Both the position numbers and the translations under genes were made by a program. A stretch of DNA of 45,109 nt from an uncultured Duncaniella sp. (GTDB lineage: Bacteria; Bacteroidota; Bacteroidia; Bacteroidales; Muribaculaceae): contig CAJUCI010000021.1 in assembly GCA_910584825.1 (NCBI GenBank), forward strand, positions 1 through 45,109, written 5' to 3'. Of this stretch, positions 8,622-17,001 are shown piece after piece (position 1 is the first letter of the stretch; each line of letters starts with the position of its first letter). The notes beneath the pieces are model-generated. The model ran no database searches and had not been told where the DNA came from. It saw only the letters and a list, made by a program, of their open reading frames with translations.

Positions 8622-9428
8622 TTACTTTGGTAGCTTGAAAGCCACGGTCATTTCGTGCATCTGGGCGTCGGTCATGCCGTCAGGCTCGAAGCCCATGTTT
8701 TTGGCGGCGATGTAGATTTGTGCCGATTTGTTGAGCACGTCCACCTGGTCGAACGCCTGCATGATGTCGGCCTCGACGGCAAAGACTCCATGCTTCTCCC
8801 AAAGGGTCACGTCATAGTCGCCCAACTCCTTGATGGTCGACTCGGCGAGGATGTTCGAGCCGGGGAGCTGGTAAGGGATAATGCCGAGTCCGCGCGGGCA
8901 GAACGCCTTGGTCTCGGGTATCATGCTCCAGAGCAGACGGGTGGCGACATCCTTTTCAAGATACTTCTTGCAGTGCGACATGGCCACAAGCTCGATAGGA
9001 TGGGTATGGAGCGACGCCTTATAGGGCGAGCCTTTGGATATGAGATAGTTATGTACAGCCAAGTGTGAGGGCAGCTCGGAGGTCGGCATAACGGGGAGGT
9101 CGGCGATGATTTCGTAATGTGCGCAGTCGTCGAGAATGCGGATTACCGAACCGTTCTCCATAGGCCAGCGTGCGAGGTCGCGCATGCGCTTGTTGGTGCC
9201 TTTGCAGTAGAAATAACACCCCTTGAGGTGAGGGAGCGTGGCCCCTATGGCCTTAGGCTCGCTTATGGCCGGGAGGGCGCGTATTGCGTCATCGACATGT
9301 TCGGTGATATTAACGGTGATATTTCCGCCGTTGCGTTCGGCCCAGCCTTTCTGCCAAAGGTATCCGGCCACTTCGGCCACCTGCCCGACCTCACGGGCCA
9401 GCGCAGGACGATTGTCAAGTATAGACAT
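8622..9428 (-). CDS. rhaD: Rhamnulose-1-phosphate aldolase
   Basis: A 268-residue class II aldolase that cleaves L-rhamnulose 1-phosphate to dihydroxyacetone phosphate and L-lactaldehyde in the cytoplasm. The zinc ligands expected from E. coli RhaD (H141, H143, H212) are matched here by HTHP (H141, H143) and EKHG (H213), and the catalytic glutamate by E118 in PTSELPSHLAVH. Length is close to the E. coli enzyme (274). It is the last catabolic gene of the operon, 44 nt after rhaT, with the spacer almost filled by an AT repeat. Confidence 0.97.
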   Translation of the reverse strand: MSILDNRPALAREVGQVAEVAGYLWQKGWAERNGGNITVNITEHVDDAIRALPAISEPKAIGATLPHLKGCYFYCKGTNKRMRDLARWPMENGSVIRILDDCAHYEIIADLPVMPTSELPSHLAVHNYLISKGSPYKASLHTHPIELVAMSHCKKYLEKDVATRLLWSMIPETKAFCPRGLGIIPYQLPGSNILAESTIKELGDYDVTLWEKHGVFAVEADIMQAFDQVDVLNKSAQIYIAAKNMGFEPDGMTDAQMHEMTVAFKLPK

Positions 9429-9435
9429 CTTTCAG

Positions 9436-9470
9436 TTAATTAGCAATTAGCAATTATCAATTAGTAATTG
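9436..9470. repeat. AT-rich intergenic repeat (TTAGCAATTA type)
   Basis: A run of overlapping units built on TTAGCAATTA, TTATCAATTA and TTAGTAATTG between rhaT and rhaD, starting 2 nt past the rhaT stop codon. A second copy of the same type follows the stop codon of the susC gene at 45039. Confidence 0.75.
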
Positions 9471-9472
9471 TA

Positions 9473-10501
9473 TCAAAGCAATTGAGGAAGGAAGCTGCTG
9501 ATTATCAGCACCACTATGCCGGTAACAAGCACGGCGATGGTGGAGCGTGAGCATCCGCGCCACTCCTTGAGGATTATGCCCCAAACGTTGGAGAACACCA
9601 CGTTGAGGGCCATGAGTATGCACCACGAGAATGCGAGGAGCACGGGCGAGTCTGTGAGGAAGCCCTTGCCGAGCGAGAGTCCGAAAAACTGGCTGTACCA
9701 CAGCACTCCGGCCAGACAGCAGTAGAGGAGATTGTTGGCATAGAGCGAGGTGCGGCCATAGTCGGCAAAGGTGTGGTTTCGCGCGTTCTGCCACAGGCAA
9801 TACACTGCATTGGTCACGAAGCCTCCGAGGGTCACGAGCATGGTGGCGGGAAGGGTGGCAAACATGGGGTTGGACTCGGCAAACGAGATATTGCCGCCAA
9901 ACTCCAGTCCGACGTTGAAACATCCGCTCATCACACCTGCGAGCAGCGCGATGGCAAGCCCCTTGGGGAAGTTGAAGTCCTTGACCGCCTCGCGCTTCTG
10001 CTCTTCCGACATCCCGCGCGATTTCATACTTCCGGCCACGCCGATAATGGCGATGCCGAGGAGGGTTACAGCCACGCCTATGAGCACGGCAGCCGTGAGC
10101 TGGGCCAGGTAATGACCTTCGGGGAAGAAGATGTCAAGCATCACAGGGCCGAGCACCGTGCCCAGTCCGGCACATGTGCCGAGGGCTATCGACTGGCCGA
10201 GTGCCACGCCGAGATAGCGCATGGAGAGGCCGAAGGTGAGACCGCCCACACCCCACAACGCGCCAAACAGTATGGTCATCCATATGCGAAACGAGTTGTC
10301 AGCCGTGAAAAGCTCGCCAAGGCTATGCCCCTCGGGCACGGCAAGCAACGCACCGAGCAGCGGGAACACAAGCCACGCAAACACACCCTGCACCAGCCAG
10401 TATGACTCCCAACTCCAGGACTTAATCCTGTTGATGGGCACATAGCAGCTCGACTGGCAGAACGCCCCGATGGCTATGATTAATAATCCGAGGAAAATCA
10501 T
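9473..10501 (-). CDS. rhaT: L-rhamnose/H+ symporter
   Basis: A 342-residue inner-membrane protein with about ten hydrophobic segments, matching the RhaT family throughout: N-terminal GAFCQSSCYVPINRIKSWSW, then GALWGVGGLTFGLSMRYLG and LGQSIALGTCAGLGTVLGP. It imports L-rhamnose with protons. It is located between rhaA and rhaD in the operon, separated from rhaA by a broken four-helix-bundle gene and AT repeats. Confidence 0.96.
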   Translation of the reverse strand: MIFLGLLIIAIGAFCQSSCYVPINRIKSWSWESYWLVQGVFAWLVFPLLGALLAVPEGHSLGELFTADNSFRIWMTILFGALWGVGGLTFGLSMRYLGVALGQSIALGTCAGLGTVLGPVMLDIFFPEGHYLAQLTAAVLIGVAVTLLGIAIIGVAGSMKSRGMSEEQKREAVKDFNFPKGLAIALLAGVMSGCFNVGLEFGGNISFAESNPMFATLPATMLVTLGGFVTNAVYCLWQNARNHTFADYGRTSLYANNLLYCCLAGVLWYSQFFGLSLGKGFLTDSPVLLAFSWCILMALNVVFSNVWGIILKEWRGCSRSTIAVLVTGIVVLIISSFLPQLL

Positions 10502-10515
10502 ATGAAATACTTTTT

Positions 10516-10550
10516 AGTATAGAGTATAAAGTATAGAGTATAGTGATTAG
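10516..10550. repeat. Left arm of 35-bp inverted AT repeat
   Basis: A 35-base TATAGAGTATAAAG-type sequence ending TAGTGATTAG. Its reverse complement recurs at 10953-10986 (34 of 34 bases aligned), so the pair brackets the four-helix-bundle gene in inverted orientation. Confidence 0.9.
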
Positions 10551-10564
10551 GTTTGAAAGGCAAA

Positions 10565-10935
10565 TTATGCTTGCATTTTGCGCAAGATTGATTCCCTGTA
10601 TCCGCTCATTATGCGTGCAAGTTCTTCTATCTGCTCTCCTAGGACTCCATAATCCTCACCACTAATCATCTCCAGGTCACTTGCCAATGTCAACTGACAA
10701 CTAACCTCAGTCAAGGAGCCGTACGCCACACTCAGAAAGTGCAGTTTCTCCTTTTCAGAGAATCGGCCGGACCCTTCTGCGATATTGGATGCAACTGAGA
10801 CAACTGCTCTGCGAATTTGGTCAGTCAAGGCGAATTTTTCTTCCAAAGGAAATTTTTTGTCAACACATAAATTTCCTTCACAAGCAATCGCGATTTCTGC
10901 CACAGAGTCAGACGTTCATAGTTAAAGAATATCAT
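10565..10935 (-). pseudogene. Four-helix-bundle (S23/IVP family) gene, frameshifted
   Basis: Reading from ATG at 10935 gives the family N terminus (MIFFNYERLTLWQKSRLLV, then KEIYVLTK) but this frame runs into a stop about 12 codons later. The rest of the family (LEEKFALTDQIRRAVVSVAS, then NIAEGSGRFS, to the stop at 10565) lies one base out of frame. The switch is at a run of six A (plus 10853-10858); one added A would restore LTKKFPLEEKF exactly. A GTG at 10903 could start the second frame but gives a non-family N terminus. A one-base deletion, a sequencing error, or slippage on A-AAA-AAT are all possible. Intact length would be about 123 residues, normal for the family, which forms cytosolic helical bundles of unclear function. 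It sits inside the rhamnose operon between inverted AT repeats. Confidence 0.85.
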
Positions 10936-10952
10936 TACTGCCTCTCAATAAT

Positions 10953-11019
10953 CTAATCACTATACTCTATACTTTATACTCTATACCTCTCTATACTCTA
11001 TACTTTATACTCTATACTT
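10953..11019. repeat. Right arm of inverted AT repeat plus a direct second copy
   Basis: CTAATCACTATACTCTATAC starts at 10953 and continues to 10986 as the reverse complement of 10516-10550. A second unit (10991-11018) has a 28-base core identical to 36153-36180. The repeat runs into the TAA stop codon of rhaA (11018-11020). Confidence 0.88.
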
Positions 11020-12271
11020 ATCTTTTAGAGGTCACGTCAGTCTCGTATTTTTCGATGGCGGGGATGAAGGTCTCGCCCACAGGCACATTGTTCTGGAGGC
11101 AGAACATATCGTAGACAGCATTCCAGGGGAGGTTCTTGCACTCCTCGAGGAGGGCGAGACGCTGGAACTTCTTGTCGGCCAGCTCATACTGACGGATAGT
11201 GTCGGTAGGCTCGAGCAGTGCGCGGAGCATGCACTTCTGAGCGGCACGGCTGCCGATGACATAGGCACCGATGCGGTTGAGAGTACCGTCGAAATAGTCG
11301 AGTCCGTAATGCACACGGTTGAGCGCGCCGGCGCGGACAATCTCGCTGAAGAGGTCCATTGTGGGGTCGTCCATGATGGTCACGTGGTCGGAGTCCCAGC
11401 GGATGGGGCGCGACACGTGGAGCATAAGTTCAGGCACGAAGAGAAGCATTGACGACACCTTGTCGGCCACACTCTCGGTGGGGTGGAAATGGCCGGTGTC
11501 GAGGGTAATCATCATATCGTTCTTGGCGGCATAGGCCGTGTAGAAGTCATTTGAGCCGGCGGTGAAGCTCTCGAGTCCGATGCCGAACACCTTTGACTCC
11601 ACACAGTCCTTCATCCAGTCATAGCGGTGCTCAAAAATCTGGTCGAGCGAATCCTTGAGCAGCTCGCGATACATGTAACGGTTCACGGTGATGTCCTTGC
11701 TTCCGTCATGCACCCAGGTGTTCATGATACAGGGGTCCTGCTGGGCCTCGCCGATGGCCTGCGAGATGGCGCGGCAACGCTTGGAGTGCTCAATCCAGAA
11801 ATCGCGTATCCCCTTGTCGGGATTTGCAAGCGAGAGGTCGCCGCTCTTGGGGTGGGAGAATGATGTGGAGTTGAAGTCGAGCTTGATGTCATGAGCCTTG
11901 CCCCAGTCAATCCAGCTCTGGAAATGCTCTACCGAGCACTGGTCGCGGTCAACATACTTTCCCCCGAAGTCACCGTAAATCTCGTGGAGGTTGAGACGGT
12001 GCTTGCCGGGGATGAGCGACATGGCATAGAGTATGTCGGCGCGGAGCTCGTCGATATTGCGGGCCTTGCCGGGATAGTTGCCGTTGACCTGGATGCCGCC
12101 CGTGAGCGAGCCGCCCTGATTTTCAAATCCGGCCACATCATCGGCCTGCCAGCAGTGGATGCTGAGGTGGAAATCCTGCATCTGGGCAAGGACTTTGTCG
12201 GTGTCTACGCCGATGGCGGCATAGCGTTCGCGGGCTATCTCATAAGCCTGCTTGATAAGTTGTTCTTTCAT
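11018..12271 (-). CDS. rhaA: L-rhamnose isomerase
   Basis: A 417-residue enzyme (E. coli 419) converting L-rhamnose to L-rhamnulose in the cytoplasm with divalent metals. Recognisable segments include LSIHCWQADDVAGFE near the N terminus, NGNYPGKARNIDELRAD, the NTWVHDGSKD active-site loop and ITLDTGHFHPTESVADKVSS. The ATG at 12271 is chosen; the longer frame to 12418 overlaps rhaB and reads unrelated sequence. It lies 26 nt after rhaB. Its stop codon falls on the edge of an AT repeat. Confidence 0.97.
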   Translation of the reverse strand: MKEQLIKQAYEIARERYAAIGVDTDKVLAQMQDFHLSIHCWQADDVAGFENQGGSLTGGIQVNGNYPGKARNIDELRADILYAMSLIPGKHRLNLHEIYGDFGGKYVDRDQCSVEHFQSWIDWGKAHDIKLDFNSTSFSHPKSGDLSLANPDKGIRDFWIEHSKRCRAISQAIGEAQQDPCIMNTWVHDGSKDITVNRYMYRELLKDSLDQIFEHRYDWMKDCVESKVFGIGLESFTAGSNDFYTAYAAKNDMMITLDTGHFHPTESVADKVSSMLLFVPELMLHVSRPIRWDSDHVTIMDDPTMDLFSEIVRAGALNRVHYGLDYFDGTLNRIGAYVIGSRAAQKCMLRALLEPTDTIRQYELADKKFQRLALLEECKNLPWNAVYDMFCLQNNVPVGETFIPAIEKYETDVTSKR

Positions 12272-12297
12272 GGAATATGATTTTAAAATACTGGTTA

Positions 12298-13722
12298 TTA
12301 TTGCGGATTGTAAGTCACAGTGTCGGTCGAGCGGGCGGCGATGCGGCGCATGGAGTCGAGCGTGTCGACACGTCCGCAACCGCGCAGCTGCACCAGGATA
12401 TTGCCCAGCGCGGTGCATTCAGCCGGACCGGCTATGACAGGCATGCCGGTCTCGTCGGCCAGCATCTGCATTAGATGACCGTTGCGCGAACCGCCGCCGA
12501 TGACGTGCAGACGCTCCACACTGCCGGGCGCAAGCTCGCGGAGCCATCCGAGCACCTCCCCTACCCTGTGGGCAAGGCTGCGGTAGATGACACGGATATA
12601 GTCGGCCGACGTGGCGGGACATTCCAGCGAGCGGGCGGCACAATACTCGTTGATGGCCTCGACCATCGACTTGGGGTTGGCAAACACGGCATCGTCGGGA
12701 TTGATAAGCGTGGCGCATTGCGAGTCGTGACACGAGGCGGCAAGCTCCGAGATGTCGGCGTCACGCAGCCCAAGCTCCTCGCGCACACGCTCGAATATCC
12801 ACAGTCCGCAGATATTCTTGAGCAGACGTGTGGTGCCATCGATGCCACCCTCATTGGTGAAATTATATTCAAGAGCCTTGTCGCCCGAATTTGAGTCTGG
12901 ACTTTCCACACCGAGCAGTGCCCAGGTGCCGCAGCTGAGATATGCGTAATTGCTGTCAGAGGTCGGTATGCCTATCACAGCCGATGCTGTGTCATGACCG
13001 GCCACGGCGATGATATCGACCGCGCCGAGTCCTGTGGCCGTCTGCACCTCGGGGGTGAGAGTGCCGATTACAGCACCGGGCTGCACCATCGGGCCGAACT
13101 TCTCGCGCCCCAGCCTGAGCTTTTCGAGAAGCACCTCGTCAAAATCGCCGGTGGCGAGATTGAGCATCTGCGATGTCGAGGCCACGGTAAACTCGGTGAC
13201 GGCGCGGCCCGTGAGCATATAGACGAGCGCGTCGGGCATGAAGAGTATCTTGTCGGCGGCATCGAGTACGGGAGCCTCGGAGCGGCGCAGGGTATCGAGC
13301 TGAAAGAGGGTGTTGAAATCCATGAACTGTATGCCCGTGCGGCTGTACAGCTCGGGGCGGGGCATATGTCGGCCAAACTCGTCGACAGCCCCCGTCGTGT
13401 GGGTGTCACGATAGCAGTACGGCAGACCGGCAAGCGAGCCGTCGGCGTGGAAATATGCCACATCGCATCCCCAGGTGTCTATGCCCACCGATGCGAGCGT
13501 AGCCCCCTCGGCCTTGAGACGGCGCGATGCCTCGCGCAGCGCGTTGAGCACCTCCTGATAGATTAGCGGGAGGTTCCAGAAGAGATGCCCGGCGAGGGGG
13601 AGCATCGGGTAATGAAAGCGGGTCAGCTCGTCGGTAGTGACACGTTCGCCGTCAAAAGTCGCGAGCACCGAACGCCCCGAGGTTGCCCCGAGGTCAAGGG
13701 CGAGATGATAAGTCTTCTCCAT
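12298..13722 (-). CDS. rhaB: Rhamnulokinase
   Basis: A 474-residue FGGY-family kinase that phosphorylates L-rhamnulose. The N-terminal ATPase phosphate loop ALDLGATSGRS (about 8-18), the sugar-side WGCDVAYFH (about 88-96), the metal region AVAGHDTASAV and the adenosine motif VIGGGSRN (near 412) are all present. Start is ATG at 13722, 6 nt after the rhaM stop codon, indicating tight coupling. Length fits the family (about 480-490). Confidence 0.97.
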   Translation of the reverse strand: MEKTYHLALDLGATSGRSVLATFDGERVTTDELTRFHYPMLPLAGHLFWNLPLIYQEVLNALREASRRLKAEGATLASVGIDTWGCDVAYFHADGSLAGLPYCYRDTHTTGAVDEFGRHMPRPELYSRTGIQFMDFNTLFQLDTLRRSEAPVLDAADKILFMPDALVYMLTGRAVTEFTVASTSQMLNLATGDFDEVLLEKLRLGREKFGPMVQPGAVIGTLTPEVQTATGLGAVDIIAVAGHDTASAVIGIPTSDSNYAYLSCGTWALLGVESPDSNSGDKALEYNFTNEGGIDGTTRLLKNICGLWIFERVREELGLRDADISELAASCHDSQCATLINPDDAVFANPKSMVEAINEYCAARSLECPATSADYIRVIYRSLAHRVGEVLGWLRELAPGSVERLHVIGGGSRNGHLMQMLADETGMPVIAGPAECTALGNILVQLRGCGRVDTLDSMRRIAARSTDTVTYNPQ

Positions 13723-13728
13723 GTGCGG

Positions 13729-14046
13729 TCAGTCGAGATGAAACACTTCCTTTACCGCCACAGTCACGGGCGAATTGTCGGGGTTGACCTCCATGATGTC
13801 GGCCATATAGTCCCACCAGCGGCGGGTGATTTCGTCGGCGGCCTCGGCGTCCTGCGAGTTGGCGTCACCCTCCACCTCCTGATAGCCGAAGAGTATGTTG
13901 GTGTCCTTGTCCCAGAATATAGAATAGTTTTTTACGCCTGAGTCGGCAATGCGTTTGCGCAGTTCAGGCCACAGCTCGGCGTGGCGTTTCTGATATTCAG
14001 CCTCACAACCGGGCTTCAGAAACATCTTGAATGCAAATCTTGTCAT
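13729..14046 (-). CDS. rhaM: L-rhamnose mutarotase
   Basis: A 105-residue protein (E. coli 104) interconverting rhamnose anomers. H22 in QKRHAELWPEL, the partner residues in KNYSIFWDKDTNILFGYQEV, and the paired tryptophans in RRWWDYMADIM match the family. ATG at 14046 is used because it gives the standard MTRFAFKMFLKPG start; the frame is open further to 14091. It is the first gene of the operon, with a -7 box at 14118-14125 giving a leader of about 65 nt. Confidence 0.96.
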   Translation of the reverse strand: MTRFAFKMFLKPGCEAEYQKRHAELWPELRKRIADSGVKNYSIFWDKDTNILFGYQEVEGDANSQDAEAADEITRRWWDYMADIMEVNPDNSPVTVAVKEVFHLD

Positions 14047-14117
14047 TGGTATTATTATGGTAGTATTTAAGGTATCGAAATGATGATGCATACCGAGGTA
14101 TCACCATACATCACCCC

Positions 14118-14125
14118 CAAAGTTA
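14118..14125 (-). promoter_or_regulatory. Probable rha operon promoter (-7 box)
   Basis: TAACTTTG on the - strand upstream of rhaM fits TAnnTTTG. No well-spaced TTTG is seen (the nearest is 25 nt away), so an activator is likely to be needed. No AraC-type rhamnose regulator gene is in the window. Confidence 0.55.
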
Positions 14126-14138
14126 CAAAAAATATCAG

Positions 14139-14146
14139 TATTTTTG
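14139..14146 (+). promoter_or_regulatory. Possible gluQRS promoter (-7 box)
   Basis: TATTTTTG on the + strand, 19 nt before the GTG start of gluQRS and back-to-back with the rhaM promoter. No -33 element is evident, so this is tentative. Confidence 0.4.
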
Positions 14147-14165
14147 TGCACAAATTTGACCCGAA

Positions 14166-15137
14166 GTGAATACCGACACAACATTGGCAGAAAAAGAGAC
14201 GCCCGGCGTCCCCGTCGGACGGTTTGCGCCGTCGCCTACGGGCAGGATGCACCTCGGCAACCTATTCACGGCCCTGATGTCGTGGTTGTCAGTGCGTTCG
14301 CGCGGAGGCCGGTGGGTGCTGCGCATCGAGGACCTCGACCCGCAGAGGTCGAAAATCGAGCATGCCCGCATGATTGAGGATGACCTCGACTGGCTCGGAC
14401 TCGATTTCGACGAGGGGGGACTCGACGGACGCGGGGCACACGGCCCCTACCGTCAGAGCGAGCGCGGCGCGATTTATGAAGAATACCTCGACCGGCTCCG
14501 CGCCACGGGCTACACCTATCCCTGCACATGCACCCGCGCCGACATCATGGCCACCCAGGCCCCGCATCAGAGCGACGGGCGCGTAATCTATGGCGGACGG
14601 TGCCGCCCCGCCCTGCTCCCCTCGCCGTGGCGCGAGACTGAGGCGAAGCATTCCACTCGCCTGTATGTGCCCGACGAGGAGATACTGTTTACCGACAGGG
14701 TGTACGGCCCGCAGAGCGTCAATCTCACCCGCGAGTGCGGCGACTTCATCCTGCGCCGCGCCGACGGCGCGTGGGCCTATCAGCTCGCCGTGGTGGTTGA
14801 CGACGCGCTGATGGGAGTGACCGAGGTGGTGAGGGGGAGCGACCTGCTGCTGTCCACCGCCCAGCAGGTCTATCTCTGCCGGTTGCTCGGCCTCACCGTG
14901 CCCGAGTATGCCCACGTGCCGCTGGTCTGCAACACCGAAGGGCGCAGACTCTCCAAGCGCGACATGTCGCTCAACATGGCCCTGCTGAGGGAGCAACATA
15001 CCCCGCGTGAGATAATAGGCCGCCTCGCCCACATGGCCGGACTCCTCGACTCGCCCACCCCCTGCGAGGCGAGAGAGCTAATCCCCCTTTTCAACTGGAA
15101 AAAGATGCCTCGAATCGAGTGTATACAAGTTGAATAA
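14166..15137 (+). CDS. gluQRS: Glutamyl-Q tRNA(Asp) synthetase
   Basis: A 323-residue paralogue of the GluRS catalytic domain that charges glutamate onto queuosine of tRNA(Asp) rather than acting in translation proper. It has the class I HIGH-like HLGN (29-32) after RFAPSPTGR, the zinc site C120, C122, Y142, C146, and the KMSKS-like RLSKRD (261-266). The anticodon-binding half of GluRS is absent, as expected. Start is GTG at 14166 with a very short leader. The gene ends just before a long hairpin shared with the convergent SGNH gene. Confidence 0.93.
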   Translation: MNTDTTLAEKETPGVPVGRFAPSPTGRMHLGNLFTALMSWLSVRSRGGRWVLRIEDLDPQRSKIEHARMIEDDLDWLGLDFDEGGLDGRGAHGPYRQSERGAIYEEYLDRLRATGYTYPCTCTRADIMATQAPHQSDGRVIYGGRCRPALLPSPWRETEAKHSTRLYVPDEEILFTDRVYGPQSVNLTRECGDFILRRADGAWAYQLAVVVDDALMGVTEVVRGSDLLLSTAQQVYLCRLLGLTVPEYAHVPLVCNTEGRRLSKRDMSLNMALLREQHTPREIIGRLAHMAGLLDSPTPCEARELIPLFNWKKMPRIECIQVE

Positions 15138-15149
15138 CTCAGCATCAGA

Positions 15150-15267
15150 AAGATACAAAAGGACAAAAGTGACATAAGTTTTATTATCCTTACAACGGTT
15201 AATTATCCGAAGGATAACTACTTATGTCACTTATGTCACTTTTGTCCTTTTGTCCTTTTGTATCTTT
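15150..15267. repeat. Long hairpin at convergent gene ends (GGACAAAAGTGACATAAG family)
   Basis: The left arm (15150-15179, core GGACAAAAGTGACATAAG) pairs with the right arm (15221-15267), in which the units TTATGTCAC and TCCTTTTG are each duplicated. A smaller stem, TTATCCTT with AAGGATAA (about 15184-15217), sits in the loop. It lies between gluQRS (+) and the SGNH gene (-) and probably acts as a terminator for both. Confidence 0.85.
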
Positions 15268-15288
15268 GTCCCTTTTGGGGATTAAGTA

Positions 15289-16005
15289 TTATTTCAGCGC
15301 GTCAAGCACCTGGTCGGCGATAGCCGTCATACCTGCACGCGAGGGGTGGCCTGAGATTTTGTCGATGTCGTGCAGCTCGATATACGACACGCCGTAGTGG
15401 TCGCATATCTGCTTGATTGACTCAACGATTTCGGGGCGCAGTTCGCTGTTAATCAGGAAGTATATGGCTGTGCCCGGATAGCGGTTGATGGCCTCGGAGA
15501 GCAGACGGCTCATGGCCGGGCGGAAATCATATAGCTGCGGGCCTGAGATATTATCGGCATAATTGTATTCACCCACCTTTACACCGGCCCAGCTGTCGTT
15601 GGTGGCACCGAATATCAGCAAAATGTCGGGCGAACCGAGACGGGGCAAACGGGTAATGAACGAGCGGTCGGAATAATCATCTCCGTTATAGCCGGTGTAT
15701 GAGACCGTTGCACCGCTGTAGGAGTCGTTGACACCGAGTACGTAGCCTCCGCGGCTGATAAACTGCCACCACCACGTCTGCTTGACATCATTGACATCGG
15801 TCTTCTTGGCGTTGGGGCGTGTGTCATACCACACGGCATTGCCCACGGGTATGTAACCCTCGAAAGTGGAATATGAATCGCCGAGAATCGACACCACCGG
15901 CTTGGCCGCATGACGCCCCTGCGCACTCATCGACCCGGGAATAAATGACAACACCGCAATCATCAGCACGACTACGGGCAACGATAATAATTTACGTGTA
16001 TTCAT
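15289..16005 (-). CDS. Secreted SGNH/GDSL hydrolase
   Basis: A 238-residue protein with a signal peptide (cleavage near residue 28, after SMSA). SGNH landmarks: GDSYS with the catalytic Ser (about residue 44), the block III-type GATNDSW (about 135), and the C-terminal DKISGHPS, which supplies the Asp-x-x-His pair. Members are esterases or lipases, often deacetylating polysaccharides; the substrate cannot be read from sequence. No cysteine lipobox is present, so it is predicted periplasmic or secreted. It is followed by a long hairpin of the intergenic repeat family. Confidence 0.85.
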   Translation of the reverse strand: MNTRKLLSLPVVVLMIAVLSFIPGSMSAQGRHAAKPVVSILGDSYSTFEGYIPVGNAVWYDTRPNAKKTDVNDVKQTWWWQFISRGGYVLGVNDSYSGATVSYTGYNGDDYSDRSFITRLPRLGSPDILLIFGATNDSWAGVKVGEYNYADNISGPQLYDFRPAMSRLLSEAINRYPGTAIYFLINSELRPEIVESIKQICDHYGVSYIELHDIDKISGHPSRAGMTAIADQVLDALK

Positions 16006-16087
16006 GATAGATATTTTAGAAAGTTAATTTATCATTATCTCCAGCACCCATCTCCACGCAGACTCAACCCTCATCAACGGATATTGC

Positions 16088-16140
16088 TTTCCTTTTCAAA
16101 AGGAAACAAATCGCTAAAAGTTTCCTTTTGGGAAGGAAAC
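16088..16140. repeat. Two adjacent small hairpins of shared sequence
   Basis: TTTCCTTTT/AAAAGGAAA (16088-16106) and GTTTCCTT/AAGGAAAC (16120-16140) lie side by side just past the tcdA stop codon. On the - strand neither is followed by a convincing T-tract. They may end tcdA transcription or stabilise its 3' end. Confidence 0.6.
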
Positions 16141-16146
16141 AATATT

Positions 16147-17001
16147 CTAACTGCATTTCGAGATAATGTCGCGGATGACGAGCGAGGCGATGGTGATGCC
16201 GAAGATGGCGGTAATGTGCATCAGCGAGCCGTTGGTGGCTACCTTGCCAAATGTCATGGCCGTATCGGCTGTCGATTCTATGACAGTGGTTGGTTTGGCG
16301 GCGGCGGTTGGTTCGGCAACTGCGGTTGATTCGGCATCTGATGCCTCATCCTGTGTGAGGCCCGCGGATAGCAAAGCAAGATAAGCGGGATTGTTGGGGA
16401 CAAGTTCGTCGGAATAGACGCACTTGAACTTATGGGTCGGGAAGATGCCTGACTTCTTGAACTTACGGCGCAGGGCAGCGGCGAGCGGACACCCCTTGAC
16501 CTTCCAGAACTCGGCCACGGCTATGCGCGAGGGGTCGAGCTTGAGTGCCGCGCCCATCGACGAGTAGAACTGCACGCGACCGCCCCGCATCGCCTCGGTG
16601 GCGTTGAGAATGAGCAGAGCCTTGTCGGCAAGCGAGTCGATGGCATCGATAATATAATCGTATTCGGTAAGGTTATAGTCAGCGGCCGTCTCAGCGTTAT
16701 ATAATCCGTGGACAGCCGTGATGTCAGCCTCGGGATTGATGTCGAGCAGACGCTGACGGAGCACGTCAACCTTGACGCACCCCACTGTCGTGGAAAGGGC
16801 CGGGAGCTGACGGTTGATATTGGTGACCGCCACACGGTCGGCATCGACTATGGTGAGACGGGTCACGCCGGTGCGGACGAGAGTCTCAGCCGCCCAAGAG
16901 CCTACGCCCCCTACTCCGAAGATTATGACGCGGGCGTCGCCGAGGCGACTGAGCGCGTCAGGCCCGATAAGACGGGCCGTGCGGTCAAAAATTGGATTCA
17001 T
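16147..17001 (-). CDS. tcdA: tRNA threonylcarbamoyladenosine dehydratase
   Basis: A 284-residue E1-like ATPase that cyclises t6A to ct6A in ANN-reading tRNAs. It shows the Rossmann GVGGVGSWAAE (29-39), VDADRVAVTNINRQ (the Asp/Asn/Arg ATP site), DAIDSLADK, and the FHCK-like C-terminal helix region. The ATG at 17001 is preferred to one at 17034, since it gives the standard family start (NPIFDRTARLIG) and an ATGA coupling to the upstream gene. Between about residues 228 and 258 there is an Ala/Thr/Glu-rich low-complexity insert that family members usually lack. Confidence 0.92.
   Translation of the reverse strand: MNPIFDRTARLIGPDALSRLGDARVIIFGVGGVGSWAAETLVRTGVTRLTIVDADRVAVTNINRQLPALSTTVGCVKVDVLRQRLLDINPEADITAVHGLYNAETAADYNLTEYDYIIDAIDSLADKALLILNATEAMRGGRVQFYSSMGAALKLDPSRIAVAEFWKVKGCPLAAALRRKFKKSGIFPTHKFKCVYSDELVPNNPAYLALLSAGLTQDEASDAESTAVAEPTAAAKPTTVIESTADTAMTFGKVATNGSLMHITAIFGITIASLVIRDIISKCS

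Noticed and set aside
10553..10903. Four-helix-bundle gene as an intact gene starting at GTG 10903
   Set aside because: This start gives an N terminus unlike the family, while the correct N terminus lies just upstream in another frame. The gene is better described as frameshifted.
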